Positions 6,283 through 6,405 of a stretch of DNA of 6,405 bases are shown piece after piece. The translations under genes were made by a program, and so were the position numbers. Source of the stretch: Terrimesophilobacter sp036833635 (GTDB lineage: Bacteria > Actinomycetota > Actinomycetes > Actinomycetales > Microbacteriaceae). The stretch spans positions 1-6,405 of the forward strand of contig DAITPJ010000105.1 of NCBI GenBank assembly GCA_036833635.1, written 5' to 3'. Each line of letters starts with the position of its first letter. Position 1 is the stretch's first letter. Under the pieces are notes generated by a model. The model was not told where the DNA came from, did no database searches, and saw only the letters and a list, made by a program, of their open reading frames with translations.

Positions 6283-6310
6283 GGTAGAACTAACGAAACC
6301 GGAACGTCAA
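6281..6310 (-). promoter_or_regulatory. Predicted promoter of the ROK-ABC-GH13 operon
   Basis: Minus-strand TTGACG (6310-6305) and TACCCT (6286-6281) separated by 18 nt resemble a housekeeping-sigma promoter with a good -35 and a TANNNT -10. The predicted start would fall near 6274, inside the inverted repeat, giving a leader of about 23 nt. With no other convincing promoter within the operon, this is the likely start of the five-gene transcript. Confidence 0.6.
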
Positions 6311-6346
6311 GGGGCAATCCGGTATGGGCCTGCCCGCGAGACTTGC

Positions 6347-6405
6347 CTAGACGTCCTCGACGAGGTGGCGGGTGAAGGCCGCCGCCAGCTCGTCGAGTTC
6401 CATCG
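6347..6405 (-). CDS. C-terminal fragment of an unidentified gene (5' part outside window)
   Basis: The minus strand from the window edge reads MELDELAAAFTRHLVEDV and then TAG at 6349-6347. Sixteen of the seventeen codons after the ATG end in G or C, a coding signature matching the neighbouring genes, and the peptide looks like an amphipathic C-terminal helix. The ATG at 6403 is probably just an internal methionine of a longer protein. The fragment is too short to assign a family. It runs in the same direction as the operon and ends 95 nt before the ROK start, and the ROK gene has its own promoter, so it need not belong to the operon. Confidence 0.55.
   Translation of the reverse strand, partial: MELDELAAAFTRHLVEDV

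Larger units (their letters stand above)
6252..6346. other. Intergenic region upstream of the ROK gene
   Basis: 95 nt between the end of the truncated upstream gene and the ROK start. The gene-proximal half carries the promoter, operator and ribosome binding site listed separately. The distal part (6311-6346) has only a weak long-loop repeat, GGGCA with TGCCC (6312-6316 and 6331-6335), and no T-run, so I do not call a terminator for the upstream gene. Confidence 0.5.

Noticed and set aside
6312..6335. Possible terminator for the truncated upstream gene (GGGCA...TGCCC)
   Set aside because: Only 5-bp arms with a 14-nt loop and no T-run.
1..6405. CRISPR arrays, tRNA/rRNA genes, insertion sequences, phage or defence genes
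   Set aside because: No spaced direct repeats, tRNA-like folds, transposase-like proteins or terminal inverted repeats were seen on either strand; the window is nearly filled by metabolic genes.

Overview
The window looks like chromosomal DNA of a high-GC Gram-positive bacterium (Actinobacteria, plausibly Microbacteriaceae). This is inferred from strongly G/C-biased third codon positions, a ROK-regulated CUT1 sugar transporter with no ATPase gene beside it, and the style of the proteins. No species can be assigned from sequence alone.

Layout: positions 1-464 (+) hold the C-terminal end of an M3-family peptidyl-dipeptidase (Dcp type), whose start lies outside the window. It converges, with 12 nt between stop codons, on a five-gene minus-strand operon filling 477-6251. 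Read in the direction of transcription (right to left) this is: a ROK-family transcriptional regulator (6251-5043), a sugar-binding lipoprotein (4954-3701), a MalF-like permease (3690-2728), a MalG-like permease (2731-1889) and a cytoplasmic GH13 alpha-glucan hydrolase (1892-477). Both permease-permease and permease-GH13 junctions are 4-nt stop/start overlaps (ATGA and GTGA), and the binding protein-MalF gap is 10 nt. Only the ROK-binding protein junction has a real spacer (88 nt), and it holds hairpins but no promoter that I can see. The last 59 nt (6347-6405, minus strand) are the coding end of another gene truncated by the window edge.

How it works together: the binding lipoprotein captures a malto-oligosaccharide-like sugar outside the cell and the two permeases import it. 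The ATPase is not encoded here and is probably a shared MsiK/MalK-type protein. The GH13 enzyme, which has no signal peptide, would cleave the intact oligosaccharide in the cytoplasm. The ROK protein is the likely sugar-responsive repressor of the whole unit. In front of it is a promoter (TTGACG, 18 nt, TACCCT) whose -10 box runs into a perfect 7-bp inverted repeat (CTTTGTA-N8-TACAAAG), which in turn overlaps the ribosome binding site.

The content is a recognisable carbohydrate-utilisation locus rather than a new kind of system. The points most worth a second look are the ROK operator, an 11-bp perfect stem-loop inside the start of the malF-like gene, the hairpin-bearing regulator/binding-protein spacer, a Cys pair in the GH13 enzyme, and operator-like half-sites in a tandem repeat within the binding-protein gene.
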